Shown piece after piece: positions 45,301 to 53,021 of a DNA stretch of 64,000 nucleotides (its first letter is position 1; each line of letters starts with the position of its first letter). The stretch covers positions 19,514,001 through 19,578,000 of the forward strand of contig NC_092568.1 of NCBI RefSeq assembly GCF_037975245.1, read 5' to 3'. The stretch comes from Apostichopus japonicus. Lineage: Eukaryota; Echinodermata; Holothuroidea; Aspidochirotida; Stichopodidae. The notes below the pieces were generated by a model. That model was not told the origin of the DNA, made no database searches, and worked only from the letters and a program-made list of their open reading frames with translations. Made by a program: the position numbers and the translations under genes.

Positions 45301-46423
45301 TAAAGTCGTGTGAGAGGGTCTTGGCTGTTAAACAAGACTAAACTTTCAATTTTTTTAATTTTAAATATTGTATCAAGAATTGGACGGATTATTAATTAAA
45401 TTTTCTGAATTAACGTTCCTCAGTATCTGGTTATAATATGGAGGGGGTAAGAAACTCCAGGAAAAGAAAGTTTGCAAGCTTTAAGCAGATTTTATCAATA
45501 TGCTTAAAATTTAGAAGCATCATTTGATAACCTATAATAACTAAAACAGTTAAGCAAGTTTACACAGCTACATGTAAGCTCTTTCAAGGAGACATAAACC
45601 CTACCTTCATTAAATGGTCAATTTATGATGGAGATGGATTATAATTAACAACTTCCCCACACTACTAAGGAAAATCTTATTAACATTGCTAACAACTTTT
45701 TAATTGGTTTAACATCAAGCAAGATAATTACTTCTATCATCTGCAAGGCAGAAGACTTGATCAAGTCTAAATAGGACATTATCAAGCCACCACACATGCT
45801 TCAATTTTCCGAATCGAAATTGATGCTTTCATTACTTATTTATTTTCTGTAACAGAGATGGGTTTTGGAATGCTGACTCTAAAACATTGAGAGTCTGCAC
45901 AAGACTTAATCATGGCATCGTTTACAATGTCAACAGTGGTAGCATTTGACCTTTTGACCTTTGCAAATTTGCATTTGACCTTTGTAAATATGTTAAGAGG
46001 AAAACAAAGACAAACTTAACTGTGTCCCTGATACTAGTGGCTCTATGACATCACAGATTTACAAAAAGACAGCCCCCCCCCCCAGATCCAACTTTTAAAG
46101 CTAGGATATATCTCCTAAACCGAGCAAGATTTTTCATGGCTGTTTTGAGCACAAAAATTTCTCTCTCATATAGAAAGCAAAAAGTGATGGCTGGGTTTGT
46201 GTCCTGTTTGATACAGGTAAGAGTCTTACTTTGTCTTTTCAAACACAACTGCAGTCTCTTCGGCCACGGCATAGTCGAAGAATTCAACGTTTGAGGAAGA
46301 GAACCCGATGACTGGAGACACTGGGATGGAACGCGCCCTGGGGAAATCGTTACCGTCACTGTAGATGAACTCCACAAAGGTGTAATGGTGATCGGTAATT
46401 ATGACAGCTTGGAATGTAATACC
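14573..46423 (-). CDS. NID: Nidogen (entactin), 26 exons, N-terminus missing
   Basis: The 26 exons listed separately join to 3768 nt, 1255 residues plus stop, with all junctions GT..AG and in frame. Residues 1-109 are the C-terminal part of NIDO; 110-157 an EGF module; 157-375 the G2F beta-barrel; 375-946 fourteen EGF modules; 946-1217 the YWTD six-bladed propeller; 1217-1255 a terminal EGF. Known role: secreted basement-membrane linker; in characterised nidogens G2 binds perlecan and collagen IV and the propeller binds laminin gamma-1. No thyroglobulin type-1 module is present, and the rod has many more EGF modules than vertebrate nidogens. Introns from NIDO/EGF to the second propeller exon are all phase 1. 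Signal peptide and the first half of NIDO were not found in 46424-64000. Confidence 0.95.
15301..15416 (-). CDS. NID: Nidogen exon 25 (end of propeller)
   Basis: Encodes [39 protein letters not shown]. The 'V-x-V-N-K' and 'LYGI' strands close the propeller as in other nidogens. Acceptor TTATCCGCAG, donor CCAG|GTATGC. Confidence 0.95.
16240..16369 (-). CDS. NID: Nidogen exon 24 (YWTD propeller)
   Basis: Encodes [20 protein letters not shown], then [17 protein letters not shown]. The last YWTD motif. Donor ACTAT|GTAAGC, phase 2 out. Confidence 0.96.
17230..17387 (-). CDS. NID: Nidogen exon 23 (YWTD propeller)
   Basis: Encodes [40 protein letters not shown] and ICWADAG. One complete YWTD blade and the start of the next, the LPNGLTID strand being typical. 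Phase 2 in, phase 1 out. Confidence 0.96.
17640..18060. repeat. Degenerate minisatellite, unit about 22-24 bp
   Basis: Repeated TAATTTGAATATCA with spacers such as GGCCTTCC, many imperfect copies, in the intron between exons 22 and 23. Confidence 0.8.
18324..18374. repeat. (TA)n microsatellite
   Basis: TA dinucleotide run interrupted by AATCA near its left end, directly left of the tRNA-like sequence; a second short run lies at 18502-18524. Confidence 0.9.
18381..18452 (+). repeat. tRNA-like sequence (tRNA-derived SINE head or tRNA pseudogene)
   Basis: 72 nt folds as a cloverleaf: acceptor stem with one A:G mismatch, D arm GCCTAGTTGGTTAGGGT, anticodon stem TCCGC/GCGGG, T arm CCGGG-TTCGAAT-CCCGG. 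The anticodon would be ACA, which is not a normal tRNA-Cys anticodon (GCA), so a functional tRNA is unlikely. A- and B-box promoters are intact. TA microsatellites lie on both sides. Confidence 0.65.
18849..19020 (-). CDS. NID: Nidogen exon 22 (YWTD propeller)
   Basis: Encodes [39 protein letters not shown], then [13 protein letters not shown] classic LDL-receptor class B repeat with LYWTD. Phase 1 in, phase 2 out (AACGG|GTAAGT). Confidence 0.96.
19490..19830 (-). repeat. Three-copy repeat spanning the exon 21 splice donor
   Basis: Copies begin near 19490, 19583 and 19719 with ACCATTC(A/G)ATAAGAC. The third covers the real donor at 19790/19791. The middle copy keeps about 37 nt of exon 21 and a GTACGT donor (19657/19658); in the first copy the GT has become AT. 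Confidence 0.9.
19791..20027 (-). CDS. NID: Nidogen exon 21 (YWTD propeller start)
   Basis: Encodes [12 protein letters not shown], then [20 protein letters not shown] and [23 protein letters not shown] is the first YWTD-type motif. Donor AAAG|GTACGT. About 37 nt of its 3' end plus the donor is duplicated downstream in the intron (19658-19694). Confidence 0.95.
21005..21127 (-). CDS. NID: Nidogen exon 20 (EGF rod module 14, calcium-binding type)
   Basis: Begins DVDECS and has [10 protein letters not shown], again the calcium-binding EGF consensus, then [11 protein letters not shown]. Last EGF before the propeller. Acceptor TTCTTTATAG, donor CAAG|GTAAGT. Confidence 0.95.
21653..21775 (-). CDS. 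NID: Nidogen exon 19 (EGF rod module 13, calcium-binding type)
   Basis: Begins DIDECS and has [10 protein letters not shown], matching the calcium-binding EGF consensus including the beta-hydroxylation site. It is a tandem duplicate of exon 20, 648 bp away, with homologous intron flanks on both sides. Confidence 0.95.
22173..22289 (-). CDS. NID: Nidogen exon 18 (EGF rod module 12)
   Basis: 117 nt, the shortest EGF exon here. Encodes [37 protein letters not shown]. Acceptor TTGCTACAG, donor CAAG|GTAAGG. Confidence 0.94.
22877..23122 (-). repeat. 41-bp minisatellite derived from the exon 17 splice donor
   Basis: Six copies start at 22877, 22918, 22959, 23000, 23041 and 23082. The final 7 bp of the last copy are coding sequence of exon 17. 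Each copy contains TGTATCG|GTACGA on the - strand, so the intron holds five further copies of the same donor. Confidence 0.95.
23116..23238 (-). CDS. NID: Nidogen exon 17 (EGF rod module 11)
   Basis: Encodes [39 protein letters not shown]. Its donor, ATCG|GTACGA, and the last 7 coding bases form the end of the first unit of a 41-bp tandem array that runs into the intron (22877-23122). Confidence 0.94.
23498..23617 (-). CDS. NID: Nidogen exon 16 (EGF rod module 10)
   Basis: 120 nt. Encodes [38 protein letters not shown]. Acceptor TTCCTTCAG, donor GAAG|GTAAGC. A G-rich tract lies just 3' of the exon on the plus strand (23456-23486). Confidence 0.94.
24621..24743 (-). CDS. NID: Nidogen exon 15 (EGF rod module 9)
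   Basis: Encodes [38 protein letters not shown]. Ends GTCT|GTAAGT, so the split codon is Ser instead of the usual Gly or Ala. Confidence 0.94.
25354..25593. mobile_element. Possible TTAA-flanked MITE
   Basis: TTAA plus AGGTA on the left and TACCT plus TTAA on the right, with GGCCCCA-type blocks inverted slightly inside. Short inverted ends only. Confidence 0.35.
25810..25932 (-). CDS. NID: Nidogen exon 14 (EGF rod module 8)
   Basis: Encodes [39 protein letters not shown]. The acceptor reads CACAGCAG, a tandem NAGNAG site, so use of the second AG would drop one Ala. Donor GAAG|GTAAAA. Confidence 0.94.
26334..26687. mobile_element. TTAA-flanked MITE, copy 1
   Basis: Flanked by TTAA (26330-26333 and 26688-26691). 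The ends AGGGTGTGAAGACTCG and GAGTCTTCAATGCCT are inverted repeats with a few changes. Homologous to 48348-48601 along most of its length. TTAA duplications are typical of piggyBac- and Kolobok-type elements. Confidence 0.7.
26945..27067 (-). CDS. NID: Nidogen exon 13 (EGF rod module 7)
   Basis: Encodes [36 protein letters not shown]. Acceptor TTGTTATTAG, donor GAAG|GTGAGT. The TPEGRTYYC loop makes it the closest outgroup to exons 9-12. Confidence 0.94.
27501..27554 (-). pseudogene. Relic EGF exon in nidogen intron 12
   Basis: On the - strand the segment reads [11 protein letters not shown] followed by an intact donor ACTG|GTAAG, matching the 3' half of the neighbouring EGF exons. Upstream Cys residues are missing, and an in-frame TGA follows a possible acceptor at 27555. 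It looks like a decayed EGF exon that kept its donor. Confidence 0.7.
28253..28375 (-). CDS. NID: Nidogen exon 12 (EGF rod module 6; amplified family copy 4)
   Basis: Encodes [17 protein letters not shown] and [11 protein letters not shown], ending [11 protein letters not shown]. The most diverged of the four close copies. Donor AGAA|GTAAGA. Confidence 0.95.
28631..28753 (-). CDS. NID: Nidogen exon 11 (EGF rod module 5; amplified family copy 3)
   Basis: Encodes [17 protein letters not shown] and [11 protein letters not shown], ending GDGVTCT. It contains Arg-Gly-Asp (PRGDRY) between Cys 3 and Cys 4. RGD can be an integrin-binding motif; whether it is exposed here is unknown. Copies 9, 10 and 12 have SGD or SGG instead. 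Confidence 0.95.
29343..33294. mobile_element. Tc1/mariner-type (pogo-like) element without visible transposase, 3952 bp
   Basis: 27-bp perfect terminal inverted repeats, beginning CAGTACTGATTTCGCTTA, flanked by a TA duplication (29341-29342 and 33295-33296). The interrupted repeat restores TGGTACATC when the element and one TA are removed. Subterminal regions carry several TTTTTATCGA-like motifs. The ends resemble pogo-type ends by recollection. No long open frame lies inside. Confidence 0.85.
31987..32026. repeat. Short 19-bp tandem duplication inside the transposon
   Basis: GCCGTCAGGCCAGTTGAAA occurs twice in succession, followed by GCC. Confidence 0.8.
33842..33964 (-). CDS. NID: Nidogen exon 10 (EGF rod module 4; amplified family copy 2)
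   Basis: Encodes [17 protein letters not shown] and [11 protein letters not shown], ending GDGVTCT. It differs from exon 11 by only a few residues (Asp for Asn, Ser for Arg). The downstream intron carries the same conserved segment (CAGACCCCCAC) seen after exons 9 and 11. Confidence 0.95.
34220..34342 (-). CDS. NID: Nidogen exon 9 (EGF rod module 3; amplified family copy 1)
   Basis: Encodes [17 protein letters not shown] and [11 protein letters not shown], ending [11 protein letters not shown]. Nearly identical to exons 10-12. Its distance from exon 10 (378 bp) equals that between exons 11 and 12, showing duplication of exon plus intron. Donor ACAA|GTAAGA, with A rather than G at the last exon base. 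Confidence 0.95.
34343..35508 (-). other. Nidogen intron 8, nothing recognised
   Basis: AT-rich intron. A short 12-bp repeat (ACGTACGACC) lies near 35039-35062. No exon-like segment with splice sites was found. Confidence 0.5.
35509..35631 (-). CDS. NID: Nidogen exon 8 (EGF rod module 2)
   Basis: 123 nt, phase 1-1. Encodes [20 protein letters not shown], then [20 protein letters not shown]. Six Cys with EGF spacing. Acceptor GACTCTTAG, donor AAAG|GTAACT. Confidence 0.93.
35632..37664 (-). other. Nidogen intron 7, nothing recognised
   Basis: AT-rich, with G-rich patches near 35999-36017 and 36183-36225 and a 13-G run at 37565-37577. No EGF-like exon seen. Confidence 0.5.
37665..37787 (-). 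CDS. NID: Nidogen exon 7 (EGF rod module 1)
   Basis: 123 nt, phase 1-1. Encodes [37 protein letters not shown]. Six Cys in EGF spacing with the 'GF-x-GDG-x-x-C' ending usual in nidogen rods. Donor GCAG|GTCAGA. Confidence 0.93.
37788..39073 (-). other. Nidogen intron 6, nothing recognised
   Basis: AT-rich with no supported exon. A CAGCAG repeat lies near 37848-37860. Confidence 0.5.
39074..39298 (-). CDS. NID: Nidogen exon 6 (G2F, last part)
   Basis: Encodes [20 protein letters not shown] through a YSDC segment and [12 protein letters not shown]. The Y-R-x-F and conserved Cys match the end of the G2F barrel. Donor TCAG|GTATGG. Phase 1 both sides, 225 nt. Confidence 0.93.
40098..40286 (-). 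CDS. NID: Nidogen exon 5 (G2F, middle part)
   Basis: Encodes [20 protein letters not shown], then [20 protein letters not shown] and a segment ending FTRHRPG. Alternating hydrophobic beta-strands match G2F. Acceptor CTCCCAG, donor CCGG|GTAAGC; phase 1 on both sides. Confidence 0.93.
40863..40954 (-). repeat. tRNA-like sequence with long variable region (Ser/Leu type), probably SINE-derived
   Basis: On the - strand there is an A box TGGCCGAGTGG and a B box GGTTCGATTCC, about 60 nt apart, as in class II (Ser/Leu) tRNAs. Acceptor pairing is poor and the anticodon stem is hard to draw, so it is probably a decayed copy. It lies in the intron between nidogen exons 4 and 5. Confidence 0.5.
41042..41281 (-). 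CDS. NID: Nidogen exon 4 (G2F beta-barrel, first part)
   Basis: Encodes [11 protein letters not shown], then an [19 protein letters not shown] segment and [18 protein letters not shown]. This is the start of the G2F barrel, the perlecan/collagen-binding globule of nidogens. LNYTL holds an N-glycosylation sequon. Donor GTTTCT is weak apart from GT. Confidence 0.93.
41282..44068 (-). other. Nidogen intron 3
   Basis: 2.8 kb. Contains the U2 snRNA fragment (42311-42356) and an AATC microsatellite near 42787-42804. No coding exon recognised. Confidence 0.6.
42311..42356 (+). pseudogene. U2 snRNA 5' fragment
   Basis: GCTTCTCGGCCTTTTGGCTA and the branch-site-pairing block GTGTAGTATCTGTTC match the first ~46 nt of U2 snRNA, with few changes (GATCATGTG for GATCAAGTG). 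Beyond this the sequence no longer resembles U2, so it is a truncated copy or the head of a U2-derived repeat rather than a working gene. Confidence 0.75.
44069..44212 (-). CDS. NID: Nidogen exon 3 (EGF module before G2)
   Basis: Encodes [20 protein letters not shown] followed by [16 protein letters not shown]. The paired Cys of 'SCCVC' and the GNG before the last Cys match the EGF module that directly precedes G2 in nidogens. Donor is ATG|GTACGG. 144 nt, phase 1 both sides. Confidence 0.93.
44655..44785 (-). CDS. NID: Nidogen exon 2 (end of NIDO domain)
   Basis: Residues about 65-109 include [16 protein letters not shown], matching the 'SN-x5-G-x-W-x-F' end of NIDO, then an acidic linker ([11 protein letters not shown]). 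Acceptor TTTAATTAG and donor ACAG|GTGAAA. Phase 2 in, phase 1 out. Confidence 0.92.
46230..46423 (-). CDS. NID: Nidogen exon 1 of window (NIDO domain)
   Basis: Acceptor TTTCTTACAG precedes the exon (phase 0); it ends AA|GTAAGA (phase 2). It encodes [20 protein letters not shown] then [20 protein letters not shown] and a segment ending VVFEKTK. F-Q-A-V followed by a YTFVEFIY strand is the signature of the middle of NIDO. The exon cannot be the first coding exon because it starts inside the domain. Confidence 0.92.
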
Positions 46424-49400
46424 CTGTAAGAAAAGAGACACTGCTCAATTAATTGCCATATCTTTCAAATAAATCTCTTTAAGGTAACTGAAACAGACAA
46501 TAAAAACTTTGACGCCTAGCATAATGATACACACATTTCTGACCTCCTCTCTCTCTCTTCTCTCTCAGAAAGGTATTTATATTGACAATAAACTTTACAA
46601 CCAGGTTTCAGGCTGTGGCTCATATTATACGACAACGACAACAGTGGAATCATCGCTGGCATGGATATCGCAGACTTGCTGACAAGTATGTTTTCTTTTA
46701 TGGCTTTGCATAGTTCTGTTCAAGTTAAATCTTTTAAAATCATCTGAAAGAGCTTTCAAAGTCAGTCAGTGCTCTGTTAAATAATGATTGAGTACATCAT
46801 CAACATGCAGAATGCTGCTGTAGGATATACACTACTGCTGCTACTGATGTTAATTACATTGTCTGAAGTACCACAGAGCAGTCGCCAATGTTGGTACCTT
46901 CATAAATCTTACTATGCTGCTGAGTCCTGTGATAAGATTCCTGGGATAGCTCTAAGCAGCTTTACCATGAGGCTCATACAAAAACAAATTTCCAACTGGA
47001 AACTTGTACTGTAATCTATGTAATTGATTGTAATTAGACTCATTAATCACTGATAACCTTAATATCAGAACAGACTAGACGTTTCCTATTGATTTTACAG
47101 ACAGGCATGTACCAACTGGGGGAACAGGGCCCCTGTGCTCCCCCCCCCCCCCGCAATTTTTTTTTTTTTTTAGCTTGATAAAAAAATGCTAAGGTTGTAC
47201 CAATCAATGGATAATACTCCTATCCTATAAAACCGATAAACCATACACGATACCACCCAGTTTTTATCAGTTTTATGGCCTAGGCCTACAATAGTCTAAT
47301 TGTGCTTCTAACACCCTGAGATAACCTTCATCAATGGGAAGGGAAATTGGTTATTCTGGCCATTGGCCTGTTTACAGGAACAATCATTGTGAAACAGTTG
47401 GTACAAAATTCATTACCGCAAAGTGCATACAAGCCCTGACCTATGACTATTTACAATTTATAAAACAAAAAATTTAAGCTTAAACAATAAAAATTAATGG
47501 TAGAGTTGTGGAAAGGTTGGAACAGTCAAGCTACAATATGCTAGCTATTTCAGGTGTTAAATGATGTGCTTGCTCAACGGCAACCATATTTCTCCATCTG
47601 TAAGGTCTGACATTTCTAGAAACTGTCCATACATAGAAAGAAGCAGGATGATCAAAGAGTGGATATTACAGCGACTCAACTATTGGATACAGAGTAGAAT
47701 TGTCCACAGAATGTGTATGATATATGATAGTGTTGCAGGGACTTTAGACTTCCATTTTCTTTTGGTTGGAGGGGGGGGGGAGGGAGGCAGAAACATAAGT
47801 TGGGGCCTATAAGCTCTCCTAAACCCCATCTCCCCTACGGATATCTTTGCCTTTTGGATCAATGTCAATATCTCCAGCTCTTAAACCAAGTTGAAAGACT
47901 ACAGAACCTTTTTATAATAGTTACTTTAATTTCTCCTGCTGAATTTTGATGTCAGTTTTGTTTAAATGCCAACTTTTTAAACTGGATGGATATTGGATTT
48001 AAGGTTTTACGTTGATTCCTTTTGAGTTTCCCACATCTCAGATTGGGCTACATCACTATAAACTGATAAACAAGACTAAGTGTGTGCATGGTAAACATTG
48101 TTAAAATCACACACTCTCCCATAATCACTTGTAATTTACAACAACAGGGCAAACAAGGCAGAGATGTGTACAGGTCTACCCTATGGTGACAGGTGCATCA
48201 AAAGAAGCAGTACCCAAATATAAATGTTGTGAGTGCCAGCAGAATCACTGGAGCCGTGTGGTACGGACTAACGTCAGTGACCGGGCAGTGGGTGTGTGAA
48301 GGGGGAGGTGGAGGTGACACACGATGGACCCTTCCTTCCAACGTTAAAGGCATTGAAGACTCGCGCACAAAGAAACGTCTAATGCCGGTAATCTGACCTA
48401 GTTTGAATGAGGTGTAACAGAAGTGTTAGAAACACAGCAGCGATGGACATCTCAGGTCTACTGTAGATAAAAGATAACAAGGTATCATGTTTCATTACTG
48501 TCTGCATTTTGTAGTGACAAGAAAAAAACTTCACTTGCAAGCAACGGAAAGTTAACTTTTTCAGATGGCGGCACAAGGTTTGGGGAGAGTCTTCAATGCC
48601 TTTAAGGAGGTCGTAGATTTTTGAGTGCTTTTGTTCTCACAATTTATTCCTCGACAATCAACCGTGGGCATTATATATTCATTTTGCACGGTATAAATTA
48701 TCCCGCTGGGAATATGACACAGAACAAGGTCCGTTACTAGAGTCTTCTCACCTTCGTGGACGAAAAAAATTCAATGCATTGAAACCCCAGATAACAAGAC
48801 ATGTTTGTAGACTACTTACACCGATTTAAAGCAAACTTCAGTACAGTTCAACAGTCTTACTTTATAGTGATTTGCTTTCCATACAATACAAGATGTTTTC
48901 TGTTCGTTTTTTTAATAGAAAGTACTTAACACTAGGCATGTAAAGTTTGTTTAATCAGTGCAGCTCGTGAAAAGAGCTTTCAATAGATCAAATTTAACAC
49001 TTGACTGAAATTAGTGCCAATTCCTTAAGAGAGGGGTCACGTACAAGACTTGTGAGGGGTCAACATTGCAAAAGCTCCAATACAAGCACAAGTCTGTACA
49101 GTAGCTCGTGTACAATGAAGATTTGGCATTCCAGACACTTCTGCATGTAAAATAGTGGGAGATATTTGGGGTAATTTACTGTAGCTCTGGGGTATGGTTA
49201 CTGCACATACTCTCTTAAAAGTATCAATTGCCAAAAATCTGAGTAGAGCATTGGCTAGGTGCCACACAAACATTATATGGTTCAAATTTCCAGTCTAATA
49301 CACATACAGAACTGTATAGTTGGCTGTTGTAGAATGATACAATATGGGGTGATTTATCATGGCACACTTGCCACATTTTGAAAATTGTCCAATTTTATTC

Positions 49401-52400
49401 CATTGTCACATTCATTCCTCAAATTGTTATATGTCTATCATCTGCGATGTGCTACTGTGTACACAAATATAGATATTTTGTATATAATCATAATGATCTG
49501 ATGAAACGAGTTGGGCAGTTTCTGTAGAAAGGTTCTCATCAAGATTCTTGAGCAGTTGTGGTACGTATTACGCTGGAGGAATGTATCTAAAATTGATGCG
49601 GTTATTGCCTAAGGAGAGATCAAATTTATCCTTTGTATCATTTATACAAATATATAAAATTTACAAGAAAGCTTTAGAAAGAATAAATAATTTATATTAT
49701 TTTATTAATGAAATAGGTCATACATACTAAAATAGCTGGGCCTGCTGTAAGGTACAGTACCCACCAACAAGGTAGTAAATAGTCATTTGATTTGAACCGC
49801 ATTTTAGCCAATGTTTTCAAATTATACAGAATATTATTAGAAAATCCCAACTGGGAAAATGACCAACTGGTGGTACATCACTGTTTTCTCAAAGGATATT
49901 TCATAACTGTTTCAATTTTTAGTTCCTTGCAGGCAAATTCAAATTGATAGCATGACATTTTCAATCATGGTTCCTTTGATTTGATACTAAAAGTCAGAAT
50001 ATTTCCAAAACAAACAGAAAAAAAGAAAATAGAGGCGAGTCTCTGCAGGATATCAGGACAAATTCAAGGTTAATAAAAAGATAGATACAATAAAATAGGG
50101 TACACAGATATACAGAGGATTTTATTTGTTGGTTATTACGTGTATCTTGCAAGTTATGTGTAAATATATACTTTGTCAGAAAAGTCTTGGCTGGTTAAGA
50201 GCCTGGGCAAGGAAAGCCAAGCAACTTGTTCCACTCTCAAACCCCCCAATCCCTCCCCCCCTTACATCAAAGACTGTATATCGAGTGATCATGACAATGT
50301 TACTTCAAGTGAGTATCATGAGACCCTTGGTAAGGGAATATATGCTACACATGATCAGGTTCTAAAAGGCTGGTGAGCAATGTGTAAATTGTTAATAAAC
50401 AAAAATGCCAAATGCACTGCAAATGGCAATTTACAATATTAAGCAATTTTCAAGATTCCAAATAATTTACATACATTGCATAAAGTTAAAAAAAAATACT
50501 AGCTGTGACATTTAAAGCAACATTAACCTTTAGAAGGTTAATGTTAAGTTGACTTTTTCTTTTGTAATTCACAAAATTTAACTATTTAAAGGTGTGAATG
50601 TTAATAATTAGTCAACAGTCTGTAACCTTGAAATTTTAAACTTTTAGTATTTTAAGGAAATTCCTCACCAAAAAAGGAAAATCAGAGCAAAATCATCTGA
50701 GTTTCATGGATTTATGCAGCATATGTTGAAAATAAACTGTACATGTCACATGCTTGCAGTGACCCAATTCCAAGACATAAACCAAACTCAAATACACCCA
50801 AGCTCAGTTGGGAGTCACAAAACAGCTTATTATTTGACAAGAATGTGGACTGGAAAAATAAGGACAAATTAGAGTTCACCAATGTTTTCAAGAGATAGGA
50901 AATTTCTCAGTTTTTTTTGAAGCAATGCAAAGTTTTTTTTGAAGCATAAAAATGTAATACATACAGGGAATTCACTTCACACTCTGGTCATAATCACCAC
51001 ATGTTTGGGTCAATTCCTCATGGTGCAGTAAATTTATCCTTTATCAGTCAGTACTATAGTATAAGTTACATTCAGCATCTAGAAACCTCCCCAAATGCCA
51101 AAACGGAATTTTAATCTGTTGACTAAGGGCTGTAAAAGTTTAGAAATAAAATGTCACGACCTTTCGATGGATGTTACAAATTGACTTGGGATTTGGATTT
51201 ATGTACTGTACAAACCTTTGACAACCCTCTGTTTCTCTGTATGCATACATTTTCCCAAGTCACCACAAGTATATTGGTCGGTTTAAACTTTCTGGATGGA
51301 AAATATCTTGAGGTTTCTTCCCCAGCTCTAGACAGATCATCTTCCTTTGAGCTAGTCCTATACCAAATTCTTCCCTTTTTACTGAAAAAAGAAAGAAAAT
51401 AAGGAGAAATATCATCAAAGTGAAGTGAAATACAAACAAAAAATATAATTAGGAAAGAGCTCTTGTCATTTACATGGTTGATGATAGAAAGTGAAAGGCT
51501 GCAATGACAAGAGAGCAGAGGTCATGTCAGAGGTCATGTCAAGAGCCAATCCTTCTGACATGTTACTACTGTTCAGCTGCTATCAATCAGGGCCAGCTTA
51601 GAAAGTTGGAAGAATATCTACCCCCAGATCTGAACATCTTTCAAATCGCTCAGATAGCAAACTATCTGTACTTGCAGTAATGTTTGTACATCTCTTGCAG
51701 TGGTGATGGATACATATCGTGTTGCTATGGCATCTTCTACCTACACAAAGATGCTAGGATAACAAAATGTAACGAATCATGGATAACATTCTGACAGGCA
51801 CTGGCACATAAACATGCAGACAACTCTCCTCACAATAGTATCAAAACATGTCAGTAACTACAGACAGCAACTACAGACAGAATGGAGGGGGGAGGGGCAA
51901 ACCAACATCCGCGCCTAAAAAAAAAAAATATATGGATGTGTGTACACTGGAGAGAATTGTTAAAGAGACTTGCTACAGTCTGACCTCTCAGTTTCCATTC
52001 TTGTAATGTCTCTGCAAACTCAAATAATGAAATTTATTATCTCTATAATTTGGAAGAGTACACAGTGTGTAAATAATCTGAGATGATACAGCAGGACCCA
52101 ACACAACATTATTGGGTTTGTTTAGTCCACCACCCCTTTTCCCTCACCCCCTCCCCTCCCCCCCCCATCCTCTGCTGCCTCTTCTTAGTTCCTGTTTCAT
52201 CTGCAAATTATTGAAACAGTTAGTGTCCGAATAAAGTTGAAACCTTTACCAGTGGGTTATTCTATTACAATCTAGCCATTTCAGTTCTCCTTTAAAGCAA
52301 ATCAACTTGGAATCTGTCTGGGCCATTAGCCTTGTTTAATGACTACATTAAACAGACTCCTCATGTTATGACAAAGTTGGCTAATGTCTTCCCATCAATA

Positions 52401-52499
52401 ATAAGGTGTCAAACATTATGTCAGAAATGTTTCCATGCTGTATCTATATATCCATGATCCAAACAATGATACAACTTATACATTGATACAGTTTCATCC
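46424..52499. other. Upstream of visible nidogen exons, no confirmed gene
   Basis: Could be a long 5' intron of nidogen. The missing NIDO strands and signal peptide were looked for on the - strand and not found. One exon-like segment on the + strand (46569-46685) is reported among the findings. MITE copy 2 lies at 48348-48601. Confidence 0.5.
48348..48601. mobile_element. TTAA-flanked MITE, copy 2
   Basis: Flanked by TTAA (48344-48347 and 48602-48605). The inverted ends are AGGCATTGAAGACTC and its complement, near perfect. About 100 bp shorter than copy 1 through internal indels. Confidence 0.75.
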
Positions 52500-53021
52500 C
52501 AGTGGCGGAGCTAGGGGTATTGGTCAGGGGGCGAGAATGGCCTGTAGGGGCGCTTTCGAAACTATCTAAGTGGAGTGCCACTCTAGGTTGGCGCGGAGCG
52601 TACAGAAATTTTTTGAGTAAAGATACTCCCTAGATCGCCAAAATGACCCTTTCCATCACACTGATCATGGAGCGGCGTATAACGTACACTGCATGCCGAC
52701 TTAAAGTTTAGTGTTCATTACTATTTCAGCCACTCTGTGTGGCGTATCGTCTAAAAATAGATCTAAAACCCTGTACAGTTCTTGGAAATATTTTCGTACA
52801 ACGGAAGTGCCGATAAATTAAAGACCGCCGTTAGAGCATTTTGTCAAACAATTACACCAACAAAATGTGACAAATGTCAAGAGGTAGGTGAGAGCGCAAT
52901 AAAAAGGTCAATAATCGCGAATAAGTAAAACGTGGTGAAAAGCTGAAAGGGCGCCAGCAGTCCATGTGAGTCCGTCAGGGGGGCATCCGCCCCCTCTGAC
53001 TGTATGGACGCTCTGCCACAG
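52500..53021. mobile_element. hAT-like nonautonomous element, copy 2 (inverted orientation)
   Basis: Starts CAGTGGCGGAGC and ends CTCTGCCACAG (one or two changes from the consensus end), with a perfect 8-bp duplication TTTCATCC at 52492-52499 and 53022-53029. Internal blocks such as GATCGCC and GACTGTATGGACGC match copies 1 and 3 in reverse. Confidence 0.85.
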
